The notes: generated by a model not told the origin, from the sequence alone. Positions 17,547 through 26,418 are shown, counted from the first letter of the stretch. The stretch is 50,901 nucleotides of DNA from Jeotgalibacillus alimentarius (GCF_000829445.1 NZ_JXRQ01000020.1:1-50901), one strand, 5' to 3'. Numbers and translations are program-made.

Positions 17547-17696
17547 TTATTTTGTCTCGCGGTGAAGCGTCACTTTCTTCAGGCGCGGACTGTATTTTTT
17601 AAGTTCAATACGATCTGGATTGTTACGCTTGTTCTTAGTAGTGATGTAGTTACGATCACCAGTTTCAGTGCAAGCAAGAGTAATGTTTACACGCAT
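17547..17696 (-). CDS. rpmG: 50S ribosomal protein L33, zinc-free (C-) form
   Basis: A 49-aa L33 read from the ATG at 17696 (GGAGGGA upstream): it begins [20 protein letters not shown] and ends [12 protein letters not shown]33 usually exists as a C+ form with two CxxC zinc pairs and a C- form without them. Here only C9 remains; the partners are replaced (ACTETG and KYSPRLKK), so this is a C- form despite lying where B. subtilis has rpmGA, which is C+. It is monocistronic, with its own terminator. No clear Zur box was seen upstream. Confidence 0.93.
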   Translation of the reverse strand: MRVNITLACTETGDRNYITTKNKRNNPDRIELKKYSPRLKKVTLHRETK

Positions 17697-17863
17697 CTTT
17701 ATCCCTCCAAACATTCAAATGCTGTTTGTTACATACTTCGATTCATACGACTTATTTATAATATCATTAACATTGAAAAAAATCTACTATCTTTTTTAAC
17801 TGTTTGTGATTCTTCTTATATTGAACATGATACAATAATTCATAGTAAACAGGAGGTGTAGAC

Positions 17864-18208
17864 ATGGATTGGATTATGCTCTCCATAGGTGGGGCAGGAC
17901 TTATATTATTTATAATATCCTTCTTTTTAAAGGACCGGTCAAGTGATACTGCTGATGAGCTTCAGGAACTTTCAATGAGCCTGTATCAGGAACTGTCACA
18001 GCTTAAAAAGAGAACAAAATTACTTGAAGAGGAACTGATGATTGATTCATCTTCTTCAAATAAACCGGTCAAACCAAAACAGATTAATGAAATACTCGTC
18101 AACCAGGTCCTTTCTCTTCACAAGCAGGGAATGAGTCCTGAACAAATATCAAATCTATCTTCATTACATATAAGTGATGTATTACATTTAATTAAAAGCA
18201 GATCGTGA
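17864..18208 (+). CDS. Membrane-anchored coiled-coil protein with C-terminal HTH-like segment
   Basis: I do not recognise a named family. The 114-aa protein has one N-terminal transmembrane helix (IMLSIGGAGLILFIISFFL), then an acidic/leucine-rich coiled coil (about residues 30-60), a Ser-rich linker, and a C-terminal part, VNQVLSLHKQGMSPEQISN, that resembles the first helices of a helix-turn-helix. Length and position fit the uncharacterised B. subtilis YqzD (tentative). AGGAGGTG precedes the ATG. It forms a two-gene unit with the next gene, 9 nt away, and is divergent from rpmG. Confidence 0.75.
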   Translation: MDWIMLSIGGAGLILFIISFFLKDRSSDTADELQELSMSLYQELSQLKKRTKLLEEELMIDSSSSNKPVKPKQINEILVNQVLSLHKQGMSPEQISNLSSLHISDVLHLIKSRS

Positions 18209-18217
18209 GGAATTGAT

Positions 18218-18682
18218 ATGTTAGACCGAAGATCCATCCGGGCAACCGGTCTTGGAATGATGGCAAGTGCACTCGTTTTGTATAGTGCAGTATATTTTTT
18301 CAATAGCGCCCCCGACTCTGAAGCTGCTGATACAAACGAAAATGAAGTCATCCTTTCTTCCGAGGAATATAACACTCTGCAACAGGAGCTGGTTGAATGG
18401 GAAGAACGTGTTCATTCACTTGAGCGGGAAGCAGCAGAACTTTCCGAACCTGAAGAAGAAGGTGAAGGTGAGCAGATCACCCGCATGATTTTAACGATCG
18501 AATCCGGTATGACGTCTCCTGAGATCAGTGAGCAATTATTTTCCTACGGTTTAATTGATAATGAAGACTCATTTAATGAATATCTTGCCGATCAGTCACT
18601 TACAGATAACATTCAAATTGGGCAATACGACCTTAATTCAACGATGACTGTTGAGCAAATCGCAAAATTAATCACAAATTAA
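18218..18682 (+). CDS. Membrane-anchored protein with a lone MltG-like LysM domain
   Basis: A 154-aa protein with an N-terminal membrane helix (MMASALVLYSAVYFF), an acidic coiled-coil stretch (about residues 45-85), and a C-terminal domain of about 65 residues: IESGMTSPEISEQLFSYGLI, then QIGQYDLNSTMTVEQIAKLI. This matches the LysM-like subdomain that precedes the catalytic part in MltG endolytic transglycosylases, but the catalytic domain is absent. It may bind peptidoglycan or help a lytic enzyme; that is inference. Length and order fit B. subtilis YqzC (tentative). GAGG lies 7 nt before the ATG. Confidence 0.75.
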   Translation: MLDRRSIRATGLGMMASALVLYSAVYFFNSAPDSEAADTNENEVILSSEEYNTLQQELVEWEERVHSLEREAAELSEPEEEGEGEQITRMILTIESGMTSPEISEQLFSYGLIDNEDSFNEYLADQSLTDNIQIGQYDLNSTMTVEQIAKLITN

Positions 18683-18683
18683 A

Positions 18684-18720
18684 AAGAGGCTGGGACATTA
18701 TAAAAATTGTCTCAGCCTCT
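18684..18720. terminator. Hairpin after the MltG-like gene
   Basis: AGAGGCTGGGACA pairs with TGTCTCAGCCTCT (one G-T or mismatch) over a 10-nt loop. The T run lies on the minus-strand side, so it would end minus transcripts better than plus ones. The sequence AAAAGAGGCTGGGACA recurs at the 3' end of the gcv operon (99-84, minus strand). Confidence 0.65.
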
Positions 18721-18724
18721 AATC

Positions 18725-18866
18725 GTTTCACTGCGCTTCAGGCGGAAGCTTTCCGGACGGTGGATCGTTTTGTGGTCCGATATGGCCTCCTCGCCTTCGG
18801 CTGTGGGGTCTCAGCTGTCCCGCTAATCGTCCCGGAGTCACCGCCTTACGCTCCGTTGCACTAAGA
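18725..18866 (+). repeat. Structured intergenic repeat, family A, copy 1
   Basis: About 140 bp starting GTTTCACTGCGCTTCAGGCG and ending near GTTGCACTAAG. It shares blocks with copies at 34918-35057 (inverted) and 50339-50478: CTTTCCGGACG, GCCTCCTC, GGGGTCTCAGCT, CCGCTAATCGTCCCGGAGTC. It has an outer stem (GGCGG with CCGCC) and internal hairpins whose bases differ from the other copies in a compensating way. No open frame in it looks like a gene. Confidence 0.88.
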
Positions 18867-18926
18867 TTTATTTCAATAAAAAAGTAATTCAAACAACAAA
18901 TTTCTTCGTTTTGTCTCACGCTCTTT

Positions 18927-19586
18927 TTATTTGTTCAGATCGTACCTTTTACCTTTCACCAGGTAGAAGATATTTTCAGATATATTGGTTACATGATCTG
19001 CTGCACGTTCTAAATAACGGCAGACAAATGAAAGCTGTGTGATTTGACCGATTTTTTCCGGTTGAGCTGCACTTGTAGAAAGCAGATTCTTGATCGTTTC
19101 ACCGTAGAGCTCATCCACTCCATCATCGAGTTCGGCAATTCTTTTCGCTTTTACCACATCTTCATCATTATATGCCTCTAAAACGAGCTCAATCATTTCT
19201 TCTGTAATGTCATACATTTTATGAACATTGTCAATTGAACTGACAAAGCTGTCATTACCGATTCTGATTGTAGACTTTGCAATGTTAACAGCAAAATCCG
19301 CAATTCTCTCAAGGTCTGCAGCGATTTTGATTGCTACAATAATTCTTCTCAGATCAGTTGCGACCGGCTGCTGCTTAGCGATTAATAATATCGCGAGGTC
19401 GTTGATCTCCTCTTCGATCCTATTCGCTTTGATATCCTCATCCATGATCAGCAATGACTTTTCAATATCCCGGTTATCAAGTGCTGTTAATGAATCTCTA
19501 AGTGCAGATTGTGCAAACTGTCCAAGTTCCACAATTTTATTATTTAACGTTGCTAATTCCGTATCGTACCGCTCTCTGACTGACAA
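18927..19586 (-). CDS. phoU: Phosphate transport system regulator PhoU
   Basis: A cytosolic two-repeat helical PhoU protein of about 219 aa that links the Pst transporter to PhoR/PhoP signalling and restrains phosphate uptake. Both repeats carry the metal-binding type motif, here DLERIADFAVNIAK and YLERAADHVTNISE. The best start is TTG 19586, with AAGGAG 8 nt upstream; a GTG at 19595 overlaps that site. It is the last gene of pstS-pstC-pstA-pstB-phoU. B. subtilis lacks phoU in its pst operon, so this layout differs. Confidence 0.94.
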   Translation of the reverse strand: MSVRERYDTELATLNNKIVELGQFAQSALRDSLTALDNRDIEKSLLIMDEDIKANRIEEEINDLAILLIAKQQPVATDLRRIIVAIKIAADLERIADFAVNIAKSTIRIGNDSFVSSIDNVHKMYDITEEMIELVLEAYNDEDVVKAKRIAELDDGVDELYGETIKNLLSTSAAQPEKIGQITQLSFVCRYLERAADHVTNISENIFYLVKGKRYDLNK

Positions 19587-19598
19587 TGTCTTCACTCC

Positions 19599-20414
19599 TT
19601 ATCCGAATCTTCCAGAGATATAATCCTCTGTTCTTTCATCTGACGGGTTGGAAAAGATTTTATCTGTTTCATCAAACTCAACTACTTCCCCGTTAAGGAA
19701 AAAAGCAGTCTTATCTGAAATACGTGCTGCCTGCTGCATGTTGTGTGTCACAATAATAATGCTGTAGTCTTTTTTCAGATCCTGTACAAGCTCTTCTACT
19801 TTTAATGTAGAAATCGGATCAAGTGCAGAAGTAGGTTCGTCCATTAAAATAACATCCGGTTCAATTGCCAGACAGCGTGCGATACAAATACGCTGCTGCT
19901 GACCACCTGAAAGGCCATAAGCATTTTCACCAAGACGATCTTTTACTTCGTCCCAGATCGCCGCTCCGCGAAGACTTTTTTCTACGATCTGATCAAGAAT
20001 TTTCTTGTTTTTAATGCCATGAATACGTGGTCCATATGCAATATTGTCGTAGATTGACTTCGGGAATGGATTTGGCTTTTGGAAAACCATTCCGACTTTT
20101 GTACGGAGTTCTTCCACCTGGTATTCTTTATCAAAGATATTTTTATCGCGGTAATTTATGACTCCGGATGTTTTAACTGACGGAATCGTTTCGATCATTC
20201 TGTTAAGGGTTTTAATATATGTTGATTTACCGCACCCTGAAGGTCCAATAATCGCCGTTACTTCATTTTCTTTGATATCCAGGTCGATATTTTTTAGCGC
20301 ATGATTTGATCCATACCATAGATTAAGCTGTTCAGTTTTATATACTGATGATTTATTCTTTTTTACTGTTTCTTTTTCAGCTGTTTTTACTTCCGGCTTT
20401 ACAATCGTTGTCAT
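19599..20414 (-). CDS. pstB: Phosphate ABC transporter ATP-binding protein
   Basis: The ATPase subunit of the high-affinity phosphate importer. 271 aa with GPSGCGKST (Walker A), the ABC signature LSGGQQQR, Walker [14 protein letters not shown] and the H-loop VTHNMQQA. The first 25 residues form a Lys/Glu-rich extension ahead of the usual domain start. GGGAGC precedes the ATG. A single pstB is present, whereas B. subtilis carries two (pstBA and pstBB). Cotranscribed with pstA upstream and phoU downstream. Confidence 0.96.
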   Translation of the reverse strand: MTTIVKPEVKTAEKETVKKNKSSVYKTEQLNLWYGSNHALKNIDLDIKENEVTAIIGPSGCGKSTYIKTLNRMIETIPSVKTSGVINYRDKNIFDKEYQVEELRTKVGMVFQKPNPFPKSIYDNIAYGPRIHGIKNKKILDQIVEKSLRGAAIWDEVKDRLGENAYGLSGGQQQRICIARCLAIEPDVILMDEPTSALDPISTLKVEELVQDLKKDYSIIIVTHNMQQAARISDKTAFFLNGEVVEFDETDKIFSNPSDERTEDYISGRFG

Positions 20415-20441
20415 GTTGAAAAGCTCCCTTCATCCTTAAAA

Positions 20442-21320
20442 TTAATAACGCTTCTGGTATTTATTTCTGATAAATACAGCGATTGAATTCATAATAATCA
20501 GCAGCCCCATCAGTACGATGATCCCCGCGGCTGCTACATCATGGAACTCAACCTGAGGGCGCTTCGTCCAGTCAAATATCTGCATAGGAAGCGCTGTGAA
20601 TGTGCTCATGATTCCATCTGGTGTGAACATTAAGATTGTTGGAATACCAATGACGACAAGTGGTGCTGTTTCTCCGATCGCACGGGATAATGCCAGGATG
20701 CTTCCTGTCAGGATTCCCGGTATTGACGCAGGAAGAACAACTCTTAAAATGGTTTGCCACCTTGTCGCACCCATTGCAAATGATGCCTCTCTCAATTCAT
20801 TCGGCACTGCACGGATCGCTTCCTGAGAAGCAACAATAATAATTGGTAAGATCAGCAGACTCATTGTCAGTCCGGCTGCCAGAATTGAAATGCCCAAATC
20901 AAAAAAGCGGACAAATATCGTAAGACCCAATAGACCAAATACGACTGAAGGAACACCTGCAAGATTTGAGATGTTAACTTTAATGAAATTTGTAAATTTG
21001 TTTCTCTTTGCATATTCCTCAAGATAAATCGCTGTCCCTACACCAAGAAACATTGATACCGGTGCGACAACAAGCATTAAATAGACGGAGCCAAGAATCG
21101 CTGCCTTTATCCCTGAATTCTCAGGAATACGGGATGCAAAACTTGTAAAAAACTCAAAACTTAAATAGTCACTTCCTTGAGTCACAATGCGATACAATAA
21201 AATCGCAAGAACGACTAAACCAAACCCTGTAGCCGCAGCAAATACACCTTTTAGCAAAGTATTTTTTGTTAATCTGGTTTTTGTCTTTGCTGCCACTTCT
21301 TCATGATTCACGAACTTCAT
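20442..21320 (-). CDS. pstA: Phosphate ABC transporter permease PstA
   Basis: One of two membrane subunits of the Pst importer. 292 aa with about six transmembrane helices and the permease EAA-type loop, seen as ELREASFAMGATRWQTILRV, which docks on PstB. GGGAGG precedes the ATG at 21320, which lies one nucleotide after the pstC stop. Expression should follow the Pho box upstream of pstS. Confidence 0.96.
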   Translation of the reverse strand: MKFVNHEEVAAKTKTRLTKNTLLKGVFAAATGFGLVVLAILLYRIVTQGSDYLSFEFFTSFASRIPENSGIKAAILGSVYLMLVVAPVSMFLGVGTAIYLEEYAKRNKFTNFIKVNISNLAGVPSVVFGLLGLTIFVRFFDLGISILAAGLTMSLLILPIIIVASQEAIRAVPNELREASFAMGATRWQTILRVVLPASIPGILTGSILALSRAIGETAPLVVIGIPTILMFTPDGIMSTFTALPMQIFDWTKRPQVEFHDVAAAGIIVLMGLLIIMNSIAVFIRNKYQKRY

Positions 21321-21321
21321 A

Positions 21322-22266
21322 TTAATATTCCTCCCTGAATCGCTTAGAGATGAACTGTGCCAGCATATTCATTGCCAGCGTAAACAGGAATAATGTAAAA
21401 CCAACCGCATAGATACTGTAATAAATTGTTGTACCGTATCCTGCATCACCTGTTGTAACCTGTACAATATAAGCTGTCATTGTCTGAATAGAGCCTGTTA
21501 CATCCCAATTAAAGCCAGGAGTTGAACCGGCTGCTACTGCTACGATCATCGTCTCCCCAATTGCACGTGATATGGCAAGTACAGTCGATGCAACGATACC
21601 TGATAGTGCAGCCGGCAGAACAATTTTTACAGCTACTTCAAGTTTAGTCGCACCAAGTGCATAAGCACCGTCACGCATCGCATTTGGTACAGAAGACATT
21701 GCATCTTCTGACAGTGAAGCAATCATTGGGATAATCATGATTCCCACAACAATCCCCGGACTGAGCGCGTTAAAAATCGCAATGTCAGGGTAAATCGAGC
21801 GGAGAATCGGTGTAACAAATGTTAACGCGAAAAATCCGTAAACAATCGTTGGCACACCGGCAAGAACTTCAAGAATTGGTTTGATAAAACGTCTTACTCT
21901 GTCACTCGCATACTCACTCAAAAAAATGGCAGTGGCGATTCCAATTGGTACTGCCACTAATATAGCAATTCCAGTAATTTTCAAAGTCCCTACAACCAGT
22001 GGAAGAATTCCGTAGGTAGGTGTTGAATTCGCAAATGGATACCACTCAGTTCCTGTCAAAAAGCCGAAAATATTTACTTCAGTAAAAAATGTAACTGTCT
22101 CGAAAATTAAAGTGAACACAATTCCAATTGTAGTAAGCACTGAAACCGATGCAATTAAAAACAAAATTTTTGGTATCAGCTTTTCAGTAAACGCCAGAAG
22201 ACCCCTGTTACTTTTCTGGGCGATCAATTCCTGAACCGAAATCTGCTGTGGCTCATTCATTGCCAT
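21322..22266 (-). CDS. pstC: Phosphate ABC transporter permease PstC
   Basis: The partner permease of PstA. 314 aa with six predicted membrane helices and the cytoplasmic loop AMRDGAYALGATKLEVAVKI (EAA-type). I chose the ATG at 22266 because GAGGAGG is 8-9 nt upstream; the frame remains open to 22320 without a site. It is separated from pstS by about 76 nt. Confidence 0.95.
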   Translation of the reverse strand: MAMNEPQQISVQELIAQKSNRGLLAFTEKLIPKILFLIASVSVLTTIGIVFTLIFETVTFFTEVNIFGFLTGTEWYPFANSTPTYGILPLVVGTLKITGIAILVAVPIGIATAIFLSEYASDRVRRFIKPILEVLAGVPTIVYGFFALTFVTPILRSIYPDIAIFNALSPGIVVGIMIIPMIASLSEDAMSSVPNAMRDGAYALGATKLEVAVKIVLPAALSGIVASTVLAISRAIGETMIVAVAAGSTPGFNWDVTGSIQTMTAYIVQVTTGDAGYGTTIYYSIYAVGFTLFLFTLAMNMLAQFISKRFREEY

Positions 22267-22342
22267 GATGAAAACCTCCTCATTTATCCAAAGAACATAA
22301 TGATTCGGGAAGCGCGTCAAACACGCTTCCCGCTGTGTTTAT

Positions 22343-23311
22343 TTATTCACCTGCAAGTTCTTCAATTGTTGCCATATCTTCGTCATAAACTTCCTGTGGC
22401 GCACTTACATATCCAACAGCTTCAGCAAGTTCACCTGCGTTTTCAATCGCAAACATGATGAAATCCGCTACTGCCGGATCTTCAGCTACTGTATCATTTC
22501 TTACATAAGTGAATAGTGGACGTGATAATGGTGCATATTCACCAGACTCAATTGTTTCATTATTCGGCTCAACCGGACCATCTCCGTTATCAATCGGAAC
22601 AACTTTGATTGTATCCTGGTTCTCAAGGTAGTAAGCGTAACCGAAGTATCCGATTGCGTTAGGAGATCCCATTACACCTTGTACTAGAACGTTATCATCC
22701 TCTGATAGTGTTGCTGAACGAACGATATCTTCTTCTTCAAGAATGACTTCATTAAAGTAATCGTATGTTCCTGAGTCCGTTCCAGGCGAATAAAATTCGA
22801 TCGGCTCTTCAGGCCATCCTTCGCGAATGTCAGCCCATGTCTTTTCTTCTCCAGATTCAACCCACATTTCTTTCAGCTCTTCAACTGTCAGGTAGTCAAC
22901 CCAATCATTTTCCTGGTTAACTACTACTGATAAACCATCATAACCAAGTTCAACTTCTGTATATTCAACACCCTGCTCTTCAAGGCCGGCTGCTTCTTCT
23001 TCTTTAATTGGACGGGATGCATTTGAGAATGAAGTTTCTCCTGCAATAAACTTTTCAAAACCGCCGCCTGTACCGGATACGCCAGATGATACCTGAACGC
23101 CCGGCTGTGCAGCTGCATATTCTTCAACAATGGCTTCCATAATAGGCGCAACAGTCGATGAACCGTCACCCTGAACCTGTCCGCTCAGTTCTTCTCCAGA
23201 ACCTTCAGATCCATTATCTGAACCATTAGCTTCATCTTCTCCGCTGCAAGCAGCTAAAAATACTGCTGACCCTAAGATGGTTGACATTGCTAAATATTTT
23301 GCGCTTTTCAT
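22343..23311 (-). CDS. pstS: Phosphate-binding lipoprotein PstS
   Basis: The extracellular phosphate receptor of the Pst importer, anchored as a lipoprotein. The signal peptide ends in a lipobox FLAACSG (lipid Cys at residue 22), followed by an acidic Ser/Gly linker and the binding domain, with DGSSTVAPIMEAIVEEY and PGTDSGTYDYF as phosphate-site segments. 322 aa. The ATG at 23311 follows a run of G (GGGGGAATT). It is the first gene of the operon, downstream of a Pho box. The acidic linker agrees with an adaptation to salt, but that is inference. Confidence 0.96.
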   Translation of the reverse strand: MKSAKYLAMSTILGSAVFLAACSGEDEANGSDNGSEGSGEELSGQVQGDGSSTVAPIMEAIVEEYAAAQPGVQVSSGVSGTGGGFEKFIAGETSFSNASRPIKEEEAAGLEEQGVEYTEVELGYDGLSVVVNQENDWVDYLTVEELKEMWVESGEEKTWADIREGWPEEPIEFYSPGTDSGTYDYFNEVILEEEDIVRSATLSEDDNVLVQGVMGSPNAIGYFGYAYYLENQDTIKVVPIDNGDGPVEPNNETIESGEYAPLSRPLFTYVRNDTVAEDPAVADFIMFAIENAGELAEAVGYVSAPQEVYDEDMATIEELAGE

Positions 23312-23382
23312 TCTGTAATTCCCCCTGTGGTTTGTGTGATTTGTCCTACAGCTAATACAATACACCCCTTCTATTAATCTCA

Positions 23383-23410
23383 TATAAATGAAATGTAAAG
23401 GTTTTGTAAA
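23383..23410 (-). promoter_or_regulatory. Pho box upstream of pstS
   Basis: On the minus strand three TTTACA-like hexamers (TTTACA, TTTACA, TTTATA) start exactly 11 bp apart at 23410, 23399 and 23388. This is the PhoP dimer-site arrangement known from B. subtilis Pho promoters. It lies about 70-100 nt upstream of the pstS start and just past the pbpA terminator, predicting induction by phosphate starvation. Confidence 0.88.
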
Positions 23411-23413
23411 TAC

Positions 23414-23451
23414 ATAAAAAAACTGAGTACTGCAATATGCAGTACTCAGTT
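23414..23451 (-). terminator. Terminator of pbpA
   Basis: AACTGAGTACTGCA pairs with TGCAGTACTCAGTT around a 3-nt loop; the minus strand continues with seven T. Confidence 0.92.
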
Positions 23452-23461
23452 TGATAGTTTT

Positions 23462-25648
23462 TTATTGTCCTTCTTCTGCTTCTTCAGCTGTTACTTCAAC
23501 CTGCTGTTCCTGATCCGTACTTTGTTCATTCATTCTTTGCTCTCTAATATCAAAATAAACTTCGAGAGCAGCAGTACCTAGATTTTCATTGACATCTTCA
23601 CGAAGTGGGGAGTTTGCAACGTTTGGATATACCCATGGCGCCATAACAGAAAACGCAACTTCAGGTTTATCATATGGCGCAAATCCGACTAGAGTAGAAT
23701 TCGTTGTCTCAGGTGGAGCTATTCCCTTAGAACGATATAGTTCGTCATACTTCGGTCCGAAGTAAACAACTTCGGCTGTTCCGGTTTTACCACCCGCAAC
23801 ATAACCGTTTCCTTTAAAGTCCTGACCTGTTCCTTTAGAACCGTTGAAGGAGAGATAAAAACCTTGTTTTACCCAATCGAGCTCCCGTTGTGTGTTATCA
23901 AGTCTGTTAAGAACCTTCGGCTTCATTGCCTTAACAAGCGGGCCCGGCGAATCATTATTTGCACTTGGTTCACGGATTTCTTTTACAATCGTCGGCGCTA
24001 CCCGATTACCTCCATTAATAATAGTCGATACATACTGAGCCATTTGCATTGGTGTATAAGTATCAAACTGACCAATTGATAAATCGAGCAGTTTACCAGG
24101 GTTCAGATCTGCTGGGTTATTCGTCTGATACCCCACACTTTCACCTGGAAGATCGATTCCTGTTTCGCTGCCAAGACCAAATTGTCCAAAGTAATTGCGC
24201 ATTTTAGTGAATGTGCTCGCTCCAATATCAATTGGCTCATTTCTTACATAAGTAGCTCCAGCCATTTTGATCGCGATTTTGAACATATAACCGTTAGATG
24301 ACCGCTCCAAAGCATAGTGATCATTAATGGAAATAGGCAGATCACCTAAATACCAGGAAGCTTTATCAGGTGTTTGAGCAATACTGACCACTTCATCCCA
24401 TAAATAAGACCCGGGCTGAATCACACCATCCTGATACCCTGAAAGTACTGTTGCTCCTTTAATAGAAGATCCTGCTTCATAAGCACTTGTAAACGTACCA
24501 ATATTATAATCCTGAATTTCAGGACCATCATCTGTTTCGATATACTGCTTCCCTGCCATTGCCAGCAGCTCACCGGTATTTGGATCCATCATGACAAGGA
24601 ATAGACGATCCATCAGGTTACGGCCATAATCCTGTTTAAGCCTTCTCAGTTCATCTTCTACAACCTGCTCAAGCGCCTGCTGCAGTTCAATATCAATTGA
24701 CAGAACAAGGTCTTTACCGCGTTCACCCTGCTGAATCAGCTGGGAGTCAATCACATTCCCAGCTTTATCAGTAATGGTGCGGACTTTTGACTTTTGTCCC
24801 TGCAGTACTTCTTCATATTGAAGTTCCAGATAACTTGTTCCCACTCTGTCATTGCGGGAATAGTCACGTGCCAGATAATATTCAATCTTATCTTCAGGGA
24901 TGGATCTGACACTTCCAAGCACAGATCTAAGCACTTCACCGTATGGGTATTCGCGCTGCCAGTCAACAGTGGTGTTGACTCCTGGTAATGAGCTTAGCTG
25001 CTCACTCACTGCAGCGAATTCCTCATCAGTCACATTTTCATTTTTAATAATCTGCGGAGACAGGTTGTATCCGGTTTGCATCTGTCTATAAATAGCAAGG
25101 ATCTCCATCTCCTGCTCTGTGATTTCTGCAATTTCTTCTTCTGTAATCCTCTCACGGATGAGTTTATCGTAATCAGATTGTGACAGTTCACCTTCATCAT
25201 AGAGCGCACGTTCTTTGTCTGTAATTTTTGCATCTGCCTGTTTTTTATTTTCTCTGATCCAGTAATCCTGGATATCACGTTCAGTTACTTTATCAGCAGA
25301 TAATTCAATCATGGACGAAAGCTTTGTTGCAACATCCATCATTTCATCCTGGGAAGTCTGCTGTGTTTTTGTATAAGTAATCGCATTTACTGGCTTATTG
25401 TCTACGATGACCTTCCCGTTACGGTCAAATATTTTCCCGCGGGGCACACTCGCATTTACTACGACTTCTTCCGTTCGTTCAAGCTGCCTTTTAAAATCTT
25501 CACCATTCACAATCTGCAGGACGCCCAGTCTTAAAATTAATGCTGAAAACAGCAGAAATACTGCAAAAAACAGTATATTCATTCGTGCAGCAAGAAAATT
25601 CTTTTTAATTTTATCCTTTTTCGTGCGAGACTGATTTTTTTTCAACAA
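23462..25648 (-). CDS. pbpA: Class B penicillin-binding protein 2 (PbpA/PbpH type)
   Basis: A membrane-anchored transpeptidase that crosslinks lateral-wall peptidoglycan and supports rod shape. 728 aa with a basic N-terminus, one transmembrane helix (residues about 22-42), the dimerisation domain, and the transpeptidase motifs S394-S-I-K397, S450-S-N452 and K621-T-G. A glutamate-rich insertion lies around residues 160-190 and the C-terminal tail is acidic. The start is TTG at 25648 or the adjacent TTG at 25645, after AAGGGAG. It is monocistronic, between the sodA terminator and the pst operon. Confidence 0.93.
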   Translation of the reverse strand: MLKKNQSRTKKDKIKKNFLAARMNILFFAVFLLFSALILRLGVLQIVNGEDFKRQLERTEEVVVNASVPRGKIFDRNGKVIVDNKPVNAITYTKTQQTSQDEMMDVATKLSSMIELSADKVTERDIQDYWIRENKKQADAKITDKERALYDEGELSQSDYDKLIRERITEEEIAEITEQEMEILAIYRQMQTGYNLSPQIIKNENVTDEEFAAVSEQLSSLPGVNTTVDWQREYPYGEVLRSVLGSVRSIPEDKIEYYLARDYSRNDRVGTSYLELQYEEVLQGQKSKVRTITDKAGNVIDSQLIQQGERGKDLVLSIDIELQQALEQVVEDELRRLKQDYGRNLMDRLFLVMMDPNTGELLAMAGKQYIETDDGPEIQDYNIGTFTSAYEAGSSIKGATVLSGYQDGVIQPGSYLWDEVVSIAQTPDKASWYLGDLPISINDHYALERSSNGYMFKIAIKMAGATYVRNEPIDIGASTFTKMRNYFGQFGLGSETGIDLPGESVGYQTNNPADLNPGKLLDLSIGQFDTYTPMQMAQYVSTIINGGNRVAPTIVKEIREPSANNDSPGPLVKAMKPKVLNRLDNTQRELDWVKQGFYLSFNGSKGTGQDFKGNGYVAGGKTGTAEVVYFGPKYDELYRSKGIAPPETTNSTLVGFAPYDKPEVAFSVMAPWVYPNVANSPLREDVNENLGTAALEVYFDIREQRMNEQSTDQEQQVEVTAEEAEEGQ

Positions 25649-25759
25649 AAGTCTCCCTTTCTATACAAAGTTCTATTAAATAATCTTAAAGGTTTTTTTC
25701 AATTATTACTAGAGGATGACACTCTTTTTCAATAAAAGGTCAAATCCTCCCATTATAAT

Positions 25760-25792
25760 AAAAAAGCTGACGTCCATGAAAGACGTCAGCCG
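25760..25792 (-). terminator. Terminator of sodA
   Basis: GCTGACGTC (25766-25774) pairs with GACGTCAGC (25782-25790), followed on the minus strand by TTTTTTATTATAAT. Confidence 0.9.
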
Positions 25793-25809
25793 GATATTAT
25801 CAGTATACA

Positions 25810-26418
25810 TTATTTTGCTGAAGTATAAAGCTTTTCAACAGCATTCCAGTCAACAACGCTCCAGAAAGCGTTGATGTAGTCAGGACGCTTGTTCTGATAC
25901 TTCAGGTAGTATGCATGCTCCCATACATCCAGGCCAAGCACTGGTGTTTTACCATCAGTAAGTGGTGAGTCCTGGTTAGGAGTGCTTGTGATTTCAAGTT
26001 CTCCGTTATTTACCACAAGCCATGCCCAGCCTGATCCGAAGCGGCCTGCGCCTGCTGCTGCAAATTCTTCTTTGAACTTGTCAAAGCTGCCGAACTTGCT
26101 GTTAATCGCTGATGCAAGATCGCCAGAAGGCTCGCCGCCACCGTTTGGAGATAGAATCTTCCAGAAGAATGAGTGGTTAGCATGTCCACCGCCGTTATTG
26201 CGGACAGCTGTGCGGATTGATTCCGGTACGCTGTTCAGATCAGCTACAAGCTCATCAATTGATTTTGACTGAAGATCATCGTGTCCTTCCAGTGCATCAT
26301 TCAATTTAGTCACGTAAGTGTTGTGGTGCTTAGTGTGGTGGATATTCATTGTTTCCTTGTCAAAATGCGGTTCAAGTGCATCATAAGAGTAAGGTAGTTC
26401 TGGTAAAGTGTAAGCCAT
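25810..26418 (-). CDS. sodA: Manganese superoxide dismutase
   Basis: Cytosolic Fe/Mn-family superoxide dismutase, 202 aa, converting superoxide to peroxide and oxygen. Metal ligands visible are H27 (MNIHHTKHH), the His in [11 protein letters not shown], and Asp and His in [13 protein letters not shown]. The NQDSPL segment with Gln is typical of Mn-preferring enzymes. AAGGAGG precedes the ATG. A promoter with an embedded inverted repeat lies at about 26484-26510, so the gene appears to be transcribed alone. Confidence 0.96.
   Translation of the reverse strand: MAYTLPELPYSYDALEPHFDKETMNIHHTKHHNTYVTKLNDALEGHDDLQSKSIDELVADLNSVPESIRTAVRNNGGGHANHSFFWKILSPNGGGEPSGDLASAINSKFGSFDKFKEEFAAAGAGRFGSGWAWLVVNNGELEITSTPNQDSPLTDGKTPVLGLDVWEHAYYLKYQNKRPDYINAFWSVVDWNAVEKLYTSAK

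Noticed and set aside
18728-18919. A minus-strand open frame within repeat copy 1
   Set aside because: It lies wholly in the structured repeat and has no start signal or protein-like features.
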